Shown piece after piece: positions 7,482-15,537 of a DNA stretch of 64,000 nt. A model generated the notes under the pieces. That model was not told the origin of the DNA, made no database searches, and worked only from the letters and a program-made list of their open reading frames with translations. The translations under genes and the position numbers were made by a program. Source of the DNA: Pseudomonas fluorescens (lineage in GTDB: Bacteria > Pseudomonadota > Gammaproteobacteria > Pseudomonadales > Pseudomonadaceae). Location of the stretch: NCBI RefSeq assembly GCF_902498195.1, contig NZ_CABVIY010000004.1, positions 310,001-374,000 on the forward strand, given 5' to 3'. The first letter of the stretch is position 1. Each line of letters opens with the position of its first letter.

Positions 7482-9614
7482 TTAGAGGTCGTAGCGCACG
7501 GACAGCAGGACGGTTCGCGGGTCGTTGATCGAGTAGTAGCGGGCGCCGCTGGAAGGCACGTAGCCGACCGATTGCGGGTAGGCGCGATCGAGCAGGTTTT
7601 TCACCGCCAGGGTGGTGGTCCAGTGGCCGTCGCCGGAGATGTAGCGGGTGTTGGCGTTCCAGAAGGTCTGCTTGGGGATTTCCTGGATGTCGTCGTTCAA
7701 GGCGTTGGCGTAGGACTTGGTCTGGAACTGCGCATCGGTGCCCGCCAGCAACGTGCCGGGCAACCCGGCCGGGATGGTGTAGTTGAGGCCGACGCTGGCG
7801 TTCCAGCGTGGCGAGAACACCAGCTGTTTGCCGTTGGCATCGACACCGGGACCGCTGGCATTTTCGAAGTCGTCGTACTGGCTTTGCAGGTAGCCGACGT
7901 TGGCGGTCAGTTGCAGGTCGCGGGTCAGGGCGGTGAGGGTTTCCAGTTCCACGCCGTAGGTGTGGGCCTGGCCGACGTTGGTCCGCAGGCTGACACCCAG
8001 CCCGGGGTCGTAGGCGTTGGTCTGCAAGTCTTCATAGTCGTTGTAGAACAGCGCGAGGTTGGCGCGCAGGCGCTGGTCGAAGAAGTCGCCCTTGAAGCCG
8101 GTCTCCCAGGTGGTCACGTCTTCCGGCGAGAACGCCTGTTCGGCGGCGGCCCGGGTGGGTGCGCGGTTGTCATAGCCACCGGCCTTGAAGCCCTTGGCCA
8201 CGTAGGCGTACTGGTTCAGGTGCGGGGTCCAGGCGTATTCGAAGCCGATTTTCGGGCTGGTGGACTGCCACGACTTGCTCGAATCGGCGCTGAAGTTGGT
8301 CCCGGTAATCTGCCGGTTGGTGGTGATCGCATAGTTGGTGTAGTCGAAATTCTTGTGCTCGCGGGTAAAGCGCAGCCCGGCGATCAGCGACAGCTTTGGC
8401 GTGATTTTGTAACTGCCCTGGCCGTACAGCGCGTAACTCTCGGTGTTGGTCGTGCTGTACTGGCCCTGGCCGATCACCCGGTTGCGCGCGACGGAATAGG
8501 TGAGGTTGTCGCGGTCGGCGTCGAATGTTTCGCGGTACAGGTACAGGCCGGTGCTGAAGCTGAAATCGTCGTAGTCGCCGTTGAGTTGCAGTTCCTGGGT
8601 GGCGTAGTCCTGCTTGTAGAGGATCAGGTTGTTCTGGATCAGCGCCGCCTGGCCCGAGTTGTCATAGTTGACCGGCTGGTGAAAGGCCGAGTAGGCCGTG
8701 ACCGATTTGAAGTTCAGGTGGTCGTCGATGGCATAGATCGCGCGCAGCACCGAGCTGCCCTGGTCCAGGCGGTTTTTCGGGTTGAGGCTGCTGTAGCTCT
8801 TGAACTTGTCGAAGCGGCCGTTGGCGTCGAACGGCGTGTAGCTGGTGGTGTCGCCCCGGTCGAAAGTGCCGGCCAGGGTCAGCTGCACATCCCACGGCGA
8901 ATCGTCCGGGTTGTAGCGCAACTTGCCACGGTAGGACTGGATGTCGATGTTGTTCACATCCGAGTGGCGGGTCGGGTCGGAAACGGTGCCGTCGCGGGTC
9001 AGGCGAATCGCCGAGAAGCTGCCGAACAAGGCGTTGTCCACCAGCGGGCCGCTGATCAGCAGGCGGCCGTTCTGCGCGTTGTAGTCGCCGGCCGCGAGTT
9101 CGAAGAAACCCCGGGTTTCCTGGGTCGGATCGCGGGTGATCACGCGGATCGCGCCGGCGCTGCTGTTACGTCCATACAGCGTGCCCTGGGGACCGCGCAG
9201 GACTTCGACGCGCTCGACGTCGTTGAAGTCGAGCATCGAGGAAATGGCCCGCGGGATGTACAGGTCATCGGCGTACACCGCAACGGCGGCCTCCTGGATC
9301 GGATCGGTCTCACCGATGCCGCGAATCCCGTAGGTTTGCGCGCTGTAGGAAATCGACTGGCGACTGAGGGTCAGGTTCGGCACCTGCCCGGAGAGGTCGC
9401 GGATGCTCTTGATCTGCTTGTCTTCGAGGGCCTTTTCGTCGAACGCGGAAATGGCCAGCGGCGTCTTCTGCAGGTCTTCGCTGTGGTGTTCGGCGGTGAC
9501 GGTCACGACGGGAAGGGCACCTTCGCGGGTGCTTTCTTCGGCGTGGGCCGACAAGCCGAAGATCGCCAGGGACACGGCCAGGGTCAGACGGTTTGAACGA
9601 AAGGTGTTGTGCAT
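7482..9614 (-). CDS. TonB-dependent outer-membrane receptor (710 aa)
   Basis: The signal peptide (MHNTFRSNRLTLAVSLAIFGLSAHA) is followed by the TonB box region LPVVTVTAEHHSEDLQKTP, a plug domain with VERVEVLRGPQGTLYGRNS, and a TonB-receptor beta-barrel ending VRYDL. The plug (GIRGIGETDP, DDLYIPR) differs from the other two receptors in the window; it belongs to the class with the LRGPQGTLYGRN signature used for siderophores, vitamins and other small ligands. The chosen ATG has GGGG 7-8 nt upstream; a longer in-frame ATG at 9701 lacks a signal-like start. A roughly 170-nt leader separates it from the shared promoter box and the conserved leader element. Confidence 0.9.
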   Translation of the reverse strand: MHNTFRSNRLTLAVSLAIFGLSAHAEESTREGALPVVTVTAEHHSEDLQKTPLAISAFDEKALEDKQIKSIRDLSGQVPNLTLSRQSISYSAQTYGIRGIGETDPIQEAAVAVYADDLYIPRAISSMLDFNDVERVEVLRGPQGTLYGRNSSAGAIRVITRDPTQETRGFFELAAGDYNAQNGRLLISGPLVDNALFGSFSAIRLTRDGTVSDPTRHSDVNNIDIQSYRGKLRYNPDDSPWDVQLTLAGTFDRGDTTSYTPFDANGRFDKFKSYSSLNPKNRLDQGSSVLRAIYAIDDHLNFKSVTAYSAFHQPVNYDNSGQAALIQNNLILYKQDYATQELQLNGDYDDFSFSTGLYLYRETFDADRDNLTYSVARNRVIGQGQYSTTNTESYALYGQGSYKITPKLSLIAGLRFTREHKNFDYTNYAITTNRQITGTNFSADSSKSWQSTSPKIGFEYAWTPHLNQYAYVAKGFKAGGYDNRAPTRAAAEQAFSPEDVTTWETGFKGDFFDQRLRANLALFYNDYEDLQTNAYDPGLGVSLRTNVGQAHTYGVELETLTALTRDLQLTANVGYLQSQYDDFENASGPGVDANGKQLVFSPRWNASVGLNYTIPAGLPGTLLAGTDAQFQTKSYANALNDDIQEIPKQTFWNANTRYISGDGHWTTTLAVKNLLDRAYPQSVGYVPSSGARYYSINDPRTVLLSVRYDL

Positions 9615-9788
9615 GGTGAACCCCAGGTGCGTAAGTGCGGCGTTGGCGTCGTTATGTTTTTTTTGGGCAAAGCGTGGCCGTGGCCATGGTTTGAAAGCCA
9701 TGGCGGGATTGGCTTGGGCCGGTGTCGATTTGGCTGTGATGCGTTTGACCGTGGGGTGGTGTCGGCCGGAAAAAGAGCGGTTCCGTGG

Positions 9789-9811
9789 GCCTCCACCTGG
9801 TCAGGGGTCGG
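9789..9811 (-). promoter_or_regulatory. Conserved 5' leader element, copy A
   Basis: On the sense strand this reads CCGACCCC, 3 nt, then CCAGGTGGAGGC. Copies stand before the genes at 15.25, 19.03 and 26.07 kb. It begins about 20 nt downstream of the TATATA hexamer, so it should lie near the 5' end of the mRNA. Its CCAGGTG is complementary to CACCTGG that overlaps the ribosome-binding site of the receptor gene about 170 nt downstream. Confidence 0.55.
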
Positions 9812-9830
9812 TGATGGTTGTAACAATATT

Positions 9831-9873
9831 TATATAAGCGATCGGTGTAAAAGTCCGATTAGTTATAAGGTAA
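9831..9873 (-). promoter_or_regulatory. Sulfur-island box plus -10 for the 7.5-9.6 kb receptor
   Basis: The box at 9859-9873 reads TTAGTTATAAGGTAA on the + strand. On the sense strand TATATA (9836-9831) starts exactly 22 nt later. Between them is TTTTACAC, matching the ATTTCAC seen at the same place in other copies. Confidence 0.62.
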
Positions 9874-9951
9874 TTATAAAAAATGGACATTACATTGAGC
9901 GATTAAATGCGTAAGTCTGATGTTGTATTCGAGGGTCATGCACAACGCAAA

Positions 9952-10039
9952 GTGGGAGCGGGCTTGCTCGCGAAGAGGCAGTGTCAGTCGACATGAATGC
10001 TGTCTGACACACCGCTTTCGCGAGCAAGCCCGCTCCCAC
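9952..10039. repeat. REP pair (inverted)
   Basis: Inverted cores of the GTGGGAGCGGGCTTGCTCGCG type flank the end of the five-gene operon at 10.06-15.25 kb; a likely transcript-end structure. Confidence 0.9.
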
Positions 10040-10057
10040 ATTGGCATTGCGTTTGGC

Positions 10058-11017
10058 TCAATAGCCGCGTTGCACGTTCGCTTGATTCTCCAGCGCCAGG
10101 CCGTTGAGGAACCGTTCGAGATTGGCCAGGAAACTGTCAGCAATCTCATGGCGACTGTTACTCGAAATCGCCGAGGTGTGAGGCGACAGGCGCACCCGTG
10201 GATGGGCGTAGAGCGGATGCCCGTCCGGCAACGGCTCCGGCTCGGTGACGTCGAGCGAGGCCAGGCCGATGCTGCCGTTGTCCAGGGCTTCCAGCAGCGC
10301 GCCATGGTCAAGCAAGCCACCCCGGGCGATGTTGATCAGGTGCAGGCCCGGTTTGGCGCTGGCGAGCACGGCGCTGTCGACGATGTGCCGGGTCGCCTCG
10401 GTCAGGGGCGCGGCCAGCACCAGATGATCGGCGCGGGAAAACAGCTCATGGATATCCCGCGCCGCTTCCACGCCTTCAACGTCGAAGGGCGTCTGGCTCT
10501 CACGCAGCGCCACGACCTTGATGCCCAGGGCCTGGGCCTTGGCGGCCAGGCTGCGGCCGATGGCGCCAAAGCCGAGGATGCCCAGGGTGGTGCCCTTGAG
10601 CGGCGTCAAGGCGGTGAAGCTCCATTGCGCGTCATGCACCCAGATGTCCGGCAGGCGCTTGGCCGCGGCAAAGATCGCGGCCAGGGCGAACTCGGCGATG
10701 TTCTCGGCGGCGCTGCCGCGCGAGGTGCTCACCGGCGGACCGCTGAACAGCCATTTGGGGTAGAAGTCGATGCCCGAGGACACCACCTGAATCCATTGCA
10801 GCCCATACGGCCAACCCGGTGGCGGCGTGTCCGGTGCCTGATAGCCGCGCACATTGATCGGCCGGGCCAGCAGCACGCCGACGTCGGCTGGCAAGTCGCT
10901 GGGCACCCCGGCAGGCACGCCGAGCACGCGGGCCTCGGGGTGGGTCGTGGCAAGGCGCTGGCGGATCACTTCATTGAAGTCTTCATCCAGTTGGCTGGCG
11001 ATAACGAGTTGGCTCAT
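10058..11017 (-). CDS. D-2-hydroxyacid dehydrogenase family protein
   Basis: A 319-residue NAD(P)-dependent oxidoreductase of the D-isomer-specific 2-hydroxyacid dehydrogenase family. Visible are the nucleotide-binding motif LGFGAIG (residues 148-154) and the catalytic set: Arg232 (INIARGG), Glu259 (DVTEPEP) and His280 (LSPHTS). Such enzymes reduce 2-oxoacids or oxidise D-2-hydroxyacids. Its ATG overlaps the upstream stop as ATGA, so translation is coupled to the acyl-CoA-dehydrogenase-like gene and it is the last gene of the operon. In this setting it may handle a 2-oxo or hydroxy acid released after desulfonation, which is inference. Confidence 0.9.
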   Translation of the reverse strand: MSQLVIASQLDEDFNEVIRQRLATTHPEARVLGVPAGVPSDLPADVGVLLARPINVRGYQAPDTPPPGWPYGLQWIQVVSSGIDFYPKWLFSGPPVSTSRGSAAENIAEFALAAIFAAAKRLPDIWVHDAQWSFTALTPLKGTTLGILGFGAIGRSLAAKAQALGIKVVALRESQTPFDVEGVEAARDIHELFSRADHLVLAAPLTEATRHIVDSAVLASAKPGLHLINIARGGLLDHGALLEALDNGSIGLASLDVTEPEPLPDGHPLYAHPRVRLSPHTSAISSNSRHEIADSFLANLERFLNGLALENQANVQRGY

Positions 11018-12213
11018 GGGCGTTCCTTGGACTGGGATGCGGACTGACGCTGGGCGAAGACGGCTTTGCCGACGCCTTGCAGGATGGCGTCGTTTTGCGG
11101 TGTGTGGACGCGGCTGCACAACACATCGCGATAGTGCCGTTGCAGTGGGTTTTGGCGTGACAGGCCGGGATTGCCCGACGCTTCGATGGCCAGCTCGACC
11201 GCGCGAATCGCGTTGCCGGTCACCAGGTATTTGAGTTGCGCGGCGTTGCTGGCCGGTGTGTGCCCGCTGGAGGCGGCGTCGAGCAGACTGCGGTTGGCGA
11301 ACAGCAGGGTGTCGATGTGGCCGAGGGTTTCCTGAAAGCGTGGCAGGGTCGACAGCGAGGCGCCGAGGTTGGACGGTTTGCGGGTCTCCAGCCAACCCAC
11401 CAGCCAGTCGCGCGCGGCCTGGGCGACACCGTCGTAGACCGACGACAGCAACACCGACATCCACAGGAAGCCATCGCCGTCGAGTTCCGGTTGCGGTGCG
11501 CTCCAGCGACTGACGCTGACCGCGTGATCCAGTGGCACCAGCACGTTGTCGAACACCACCTCATGGCTGCACGTGGCGCGCATGCCCAGGTGATCCCAAT
11601 CTTCAATGATGCTGATCCCCGGCGTGTCCTTGTGCACCAGGAAGGCGCCGACCAGCGGATCCTCATCGCTGCTGCGCGCCCAGACGCTGAACCAGGTCAG
11701 GCCATGGCTGCCGGTGGAGTAGATCTTGCGGCCGCTGATTCGCCAGCCGGCCGAGGTACGCCGGGCCACGGTCGCCGGCAGGCCGCCGCGCGCGGGAGTG
11801 CCCAGGTCCGGTTCGACGCGCAGGGCGTTGATCAGCGCGCCGTTTTGCACGGCGTCCTGCGCCACTTGCAGGCGCAGGGCTTCGGGCCAGTTGGGGCTGT
11901 CCTGCAGGCGCGCATGCTGGATGTACTGCATCACCAGGATCAACGCCGTCGATGGCTCGCCTTTGGCGACAGCGCTGATGGCCTTGCGCGCTTGTGCGAG
12001 GCTGGCGCCGCCACCGCCCAGGGCTTTGGGCACGGTCAGCGCGACGAGGCCGTGTTCATGCAACAGCTTGAAGTTGTCCGCAGGGAAGGCGCCGCTTTCG
12101 TCATACAGGTGCGCACTGGCGGCCAGTTGTGCGCTGAGGCGTTCAAGCAGTGCTTCGAAATGGGCGACTTCGATGGAGCGCAGCGGTGGAGACAGTTGAG
12201 AAGAAAGGCTCAT
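11014..12213 (-). CDS. Acyl-CoA dehydrogenase-fold flavin monooxygenase (SfnC/DszC-like)
   Basis: About 400 residues with the acyl-CoA dehydrogenase fold: N-terminal helices, a middle beta domain (WRISGRKIYSTGSHGLTWFSVWAR) and a C-terminal helical bundle. Length and local motifs fit the SfnC/DszC/TdsC branch, which uses reduced flavin and oxygen on organosulfur compounds rather than acyl-CoA dehydrogenation. Operon partners (sulfonate-type binding protein, NtaA/DszA-like monooxygenase, peroxiredoxin) support that reading. ATG at 12213 is preferred; a GTG two codons upstream is also in frame. No flavin reductase is encoded nearby, so reduced FMN must come from elsewhere. An acyl-CoA-type substrate cannot be excluded. 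Confidence 0.82.
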   Translation of the reverse strand: MSLSSQLSPPLRSIEVAHFEALLERLSAQLAASAHLYDESGAFPADNFKLLHEHGLVALTVPKALGGGGASLAQARKAISAVAKGEPSTALILVMQYIQHARLQDSPNWPEALRLQVAQDAVQNGALINALRVEPDLGTPARGGLPATVARRTSAGWRISGRKIYSTGSHGLTWFSVWARSSDEDPLVGAFLVHKDTPGISIIEDWDHLGMRATCSHEVVFDNVLVPLDHAVSVSRWSAPQPELDGDGFLWMSVLLSSVYDGVAQAARDWLVGWLETRKPSNLGASLSTLPRFQETLGHIDTLLFANRSLLDAASSGHTPASNAAQLKYLVTGNAIRAVELAIEASGNPGLSRQNPLQRHYRDVLCSRVHTPQNDAILQGVGKAVFAQRQSASQSKERP

Positions 12214-12228
12214 GGTCACGCTCTTGAA

Positions 12229-12912
12229 TCAGATGGCGATTTGCACCGGGGCTTGCCCCAGCAGCTGTTCGACGGCACGGATCACCGGGTCGGCCTCGGT
12301 ACGCACCAGCCAGTCCGGGCTGACCTCGGCGAAGGCCACGGTGCCGTCCCGGGCGATGACTACGACGGTGGGTTGCGGCAGTTCCCAGGTGCCGGTGCCG
12401 GTGGTTTCACCGATGCTGGTGCCCTTGGCCAGTGCGGCGTTGCGCGAGGCTTCATCGAAGCTGTAGAGGATGCCCAGGCGGCGACCGAGCCGGTTGTCCG
12501 GGTCGCTGGCCACTTGCAGCGCCAGGTCGTGGCGGGTCTTGATCTCCACCAGGCGCTCCGGCACCTGCGGGCTGACCGCTACCAGCGGCACGCCCAGGGC
12601 GTGCAGTCGCGGATAGAGCCGGCGCTGGTAATAGGGCAGGGCGATGTTGCACGCCGGGCACCCGGCGAAGCGGAAGAAAATCAGCACCGCCGGGCCGTTG
12701 GCGAGCAGCGCGTCGCGGTCCAGGCTGCCACCCTCGACCTTCAATAAGGTGAAGGGCTCAAGGGTGTCGCCAGCCCTGACGAAGTCGTCGGTCCGGGCTT
12801 CATCCACCAGGCGCTGGCGCTGATTGATGTTGACCTGCAACGCCGCCGGTTCCCAGGTCGCCACCCGTTGGGCATGCAAGTCCGCCAGCAGGCGGTTGAG
12901 GGATTCGCTCAT
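12229..12912 (-). CDS. Peroxiredoxin-like AhpC/TSA family protein
   Basis: A 227-residue thioredoxin-fold protein of the AhpC/TSA superfamily. The active-site region is [14 protein letters not shown] with Cys85 and Cys88 in a CxxC arrangement, like the peroxiredoxin-like family (DUF/AhpC-TSA_2) rather than a typical 2-Cys AhpC. An N-terminal helical extension of about 45 residues precedes the fold. It probably removes peroxide leaked by the flavin monooxygenases of the same operon, or acts as a thiol-disulfide reductant. Its start overlaps the upstream monooxygenase stop (ATGA), giving tight coupling. Confidence 0.87.
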   Translation of the reverse strand: MSESLNRLLADLHAQRVATWEPAALQVNINQRQRLVDEARTDDFVRAGDTLEPFTLLKVEGGSLDRDALLANGPAVLIFFRFAGCPACNIALPYYQRRLYPRLHALGVPLVAVSPQVPERLVEIKTRHDLALQVASDPDNRLGRRLGILYSFDEASRNAALAKGTSIGETTGTGTWELPQPTVVVIARDGTVAFAEVSPDWLVRTEADPVIRAVEQLLGQAPVQIAI

Positions 12913-14261
12913 GCCAGGGCCTCGCTTTCTTGCTGTTCGGTGATGGCGGTGTGCGCGTGACGGTTGACCGGGACTTGCAGGTCAAGGTGGTCACGCAGGG
13001 TGTTGCCGCGGTATTCGTCGCGGAACAGGCCGCGCTGTTGCAGCACCGGCACCACCAGCTCGGTGAAGTATTGCAGGCCGTCGGGCAGCAACGAATTGAT
13101 GATGAAACCGTCCGCCGCGCCGTGTTCAAACCACGTCTGGATCGCGTCGGCGACTTGCTCGGGCGTGCCGACGAAATCACGGCGTGGCTGTGAGAAGCGC
13201 AGGGCGACCTGGCGCAAGGTCAGTCCTTCATCCTTGGCCAGCTGCTTGATCCGGTCCGATCCGCCTTTCTGGCTGTTGGACCCCAGGTCGCCCAGCTCGG
13301 GGAACGGCGCGTCCAGCGGATACTGGCTGAAATCGTGGTCATTGAAGGGGCGGCCGAGGGCGACGATGGCGTCTTCGATGGACACCAGTTCCACGGCCTG
13401 TTGATAACGGCTTTCCACTTCAGCGGCATCGCGGCCCACGATCGGGCGGATACCCGGCAGGATCGACAGTTTTTGCGGATCGCGACCGAAGCCTGCGGCG
13501 CGTGTTTTCAGGTCCAGATAATAGGCCTGGGCATCTTCGAATTTTTCCGGGCTGACGAAAATCGCATCGGAGTTCTGCGCGGCGAAGTTGCGGCCATCCT
13601 CGGAGGTGCCGGCCTGGAAAATCACCGGCTGGCCTTGCTTCGAACGGGAAATGTTCAGCGGGCCCTTGACCGAGAAAAACTCACCCTTGTGGTCCAGGGC
13701 GTGCAACTTGCCAGGGGTAAAAAACTCGCCGCTTTGCTTGTCGTAGGCAAAGGCGTCGTCTTCCCAGGAATCCCACAGGCCCTTGACCACATTCACGTGT
13801 TCCTTGGCGATGCGGTAGCGCACGGCATGGGGCGGGTGTTCGCTCTTGCCGAAGTTATCGGCGGTGCCGCTGAGCCACGACGTCACCACATTCCAGCCGG
13901 CGCGACCGCCGCTGATGTGATCCAGCGAGGCGAACTGGCGGGCGACCTGGAAGGGTTCGGTGTAGCTGACGGTGACGGTCGCCACCAGCCCGATGTGCTG
14001 CGTGGTGGCGGCCAGGGCCGAGAGAATGGTCAGCGGTTCGAAGCGGTTGAGGTAGTGCGGGCTGGACTTCTCATGGATGTGCAGGCTGTCGGCGATGAAC
14101 ACGAAATCGAACTTGCCGGCCTCGGCCAGTTGCGCCTGTTGCTTGTAGAAGTCGAAGCTCACGCTGGCGTTCGGGCGGGCCTGCGGGTGGCGCCATTCGC
14201 CCCATCCGTGGCCGACGCCGTGGACCATCGCACCGAGTTTCAGTTGGCGTTGTTTGCTCAT
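12909..14261 (-). CDS. NtaA/SnaA/DszA-family FMN-dependent monooxygenase
   Basis: A 450-residue luciferase-like (LLM class) monooxygenase of the NtaA/SnaA/DszA/ScmK group. Features include the N-terminal [41 protein letters not shown], and the C-terminal [24 protein letters not shown]. These enzymes use reduced FMN from a separate reductase and oxygen to cleave C-N or C-S bonds. The adjacent binding protein and SfnC-like partner suggest an organosulfur substrate. It is second in the operon, 27 bp after the binding-protein gene, and its stop overlaps the peroxiredoxin start. No reductase gene is visible in the operon. Confidence 0.9.
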   Translation of the reverse strand: MSKQRQLKLGAMVHGVGHGWGEWRHPQARPNASVSFDFYKQQAQLAEAGKFDFVFIADSLHIHEKSSPHYLNRFEPLTILSALAATTQHIGLVATVTVSYTEPFQVARQFASLDHISGGRAGWNVVTSWLSGTADNFGKSEHPPHAVRYRIAKEHVNVVKGLWDSWEDDAFAYDKQSGEFFTPGKLHALDHKGEFFSVKGPLNISRSKQGQPVIFQAGTSEDGRNFAAQNSDAIFVSPEKFEDAQAYYLDLKTRAAGFGRDPQKLSILPGIRPIVGRDAAEVESRYQQAVELVSIEDAIVALGRPFNDHDFSQYPLDAPFPELGDLGSNSQKGGSDRIKQLAKDEGLTLRQVALRFSQPRRDFVGTPEQVADAIQTWFEHGAADGFIINSLLPDGLQYFTELVVPVLQQRGLFRDEYRGNTLRDHLDLQVPVNRHAHTAITEQQESEALA

Positions 14262-14288
14262 GGTCTTACTCCTGAATCCGTCGCATCG

Positions 14289-15251
14289 TTATCGAGATGC
14301 CTGGTTGAGTGGGGCACGCTTGGCGTTGAAGCTCTTGTCGAAGCCTTGGGAAACGTCGATGTGTTTGCCCAGGATTCCTTCCTGCTGATAGATGTCGGCG
14401 GTGGTTTGCAGGCCGCTGATGACCTGGTCGTCGATCTCCACCGGTGCCATGTGCGTGCCCTTGGCCACGGCGATGTGCACGTCCAGCGGCAGGCCGGTGA
14501 CGCGCGCCTGGGCGGCGGCGTATTCCTCGGGATGGGCATTGGTCCAGCGATAGGCGCGGTCGACCCGGGCGATGAAGTCGTCGAGCTGCTGGCGTTTGTT
14601 GGCGATGGCCTGGCTGGTGGCGGCGAAGTACAGATGATTGGTCAGTAACTTTTCGCCGCTGACCAGCACCTTGGCCTGGTTCTGGGTGGTGGAAATGGTG
14701 GTGTAGGGGTCCCAGGTCGACCAGGCGTCCGCGCTGCCGTTGTCCAGCAGGATGCGCGACTCGCTCGGCAGCAGGTAGATGAACTGCACGTCGCTGGTGC
14801 TCAGGCCGGCGCTGCGCAAGGCCTTGATCGCCAGGAAGTGGCCGATGGAACCGCGGGTGGTGACGATCTTCTTGCCTTTCAGGTCGCTGGTGGTGTTCAG
14901 CGGCGACTCCTTGGGCGCGAGGATCGCGGTGGTGTAGCGCCCCTCGGCGTGCACGATGCTGACCACCTTGATCGGCGCGCCGGCGCCCAGGGCAAACACA
15001 TAGGGGGCATCGCCCAGGGCGCCGATATCGACGGCGCCGGCATTCAGCGCTTCGCCCAGCGGCGCGGCGGCGGGGAATTCGGAAAACTGGATGTCATAAG
15101 GCACGTTCTTCAGCTCGCCGGACACGTCTAGCAAGACCTTGATCGACGACTTCTGATTGGCCACCAGCAGCGGCTGCAGGTCGGCGGCGTGAGCGCAGGC
15201 AGCGAAGCCCAGGGTGAGAGAGAGGCTCAACAACAGGGATTTGGGTGACAT
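14289..15251 (-). CDS. Aliphatic sulfonate-type ABC substrate-binding protein
   Basis: A 320-residue SsuA-family periplasmic binding protein. A Sec signal (SLLLSLSLTLGFAACAHA) precedes the mature protein; the typical motifs are EALNAGAVDIGALGDAP, LKGKKIVTTRGSIGHFLA and DAWSTWDPYT. It heads the operon with the two flavin monooxygenases, peroxiredoxin and hydroxyacid dehydrogenase, so it probably captures the substrate those enzymes desulfurise. It has no permease next to it; the SsuC/SsuB pair at 26.5-28.1 kb is the only candidate here. GGAG sits 6 nt before the ATG and is complementary (8 nt, GCCTGGAG with CTCCAGGC) to the conserved leader just upstream. Confidence 0.9.
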   Translation of the reverse strand: MSPKSLLLSLSLTLGFAACAHAADLQPLLVANQKSSIKVLLDVSGELKNVPYDIQFSEFPAAAPLGEALNAGAVDIGALGDAPYVFALGAGAPIKVVSIVHAEGRYTTAILAPKESPLNTTSDLKGKKIVTTRGSIGHFLAIKALRSAGLSTSDVQFIYLLPSESRILLDNGSADAWSTWDPYTTISTTQNQAKVLVSGEKLLTNHLYFAATSQAIANKRQQLDDFIARVDRAYRWTNAHPEEYAAAQARVTGLPLDVHIAVAKGTHMAPVEIDDQVISGLQTTADIYQQEGILGKHIDVSQGFDKSFNAKRAPLNQASR

Positions 15252-15284
15252 GGGGAACTCCAGGCAGATTGTTGCGCTTCGAAA

Positions 15285-15308
15285 ACCTCCGCCTGGAGAA
15301 GGGGTCGG
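15285..15308 (-). promoter_or_regulatory. Conserved 5' leader element, copy B
   Basis: The sense strand reads CCGACCCC, 4 nt, CCAGGCGGAGG. CTCCAGGC here (15298-15291) is perfectly complementary to GCCTGGAG (15265-15258), which contains the ribosome-binding GGAG. It can instead fold on itself as CTCC-AGGC-GGAG. These are alternative structures of the kind used by translational switches. Confidence 0.6.
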
Positions 15309-15326
15309 TGTGGGATTGACGTTATC

Positions 15327-15369
15327 TCTATAAGAATTCGCTGTGAAATTCTTTTTGGTTATATGCTAA
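15327..15369 (-). promoter_or_regulatory. Sulfur-island box plus -10 for the binding-protein/monooxygenase operon
   Basis: The box at 15355-15369 is TTGGTTATATGCTAA on the + strand. On the sense strand TATAGA (15332-15327) begins exactly 22 nt later, with ATTTCAC between them. The -35 position is poor, which suits an activator-dependent promoter. Confidence 0.65.
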
Positions 15370-15434
15370 TTATTAAGTTATCTGATTATTTATGTTTGAA
15401 TTATAAAAATAATGCATTTAATGCGATTGAAGCC

Positions 15435-15524
15435 TGTGGGAACGGGCTTGCTCGCGAAAGCGCCCTGGCAGGCAACATTGATGTCGACTGACACGGCGTC
15501 TTCGCGAGCAAGCCCGCTCCCACA
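15435..15524. repeat. REP pair (inverted)
   Basis: Inverted cores between the receptor stop and the operon promoter at 15.35 kb; one arm has GGGAACGGGC in place of GGGAGCGGGC. Confidence 0.9.
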
Positions 15525-15537
15525 GGTTCGCGCAGCG

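Noticed and set aside
9584..9826. Leader peptide in the 9.7-kb receptor leader
   Set aside because: The frame continues past the receptor start and is proline/histidine-rich without a good ribosome-binding site; the other leaders have no matching short ORF.
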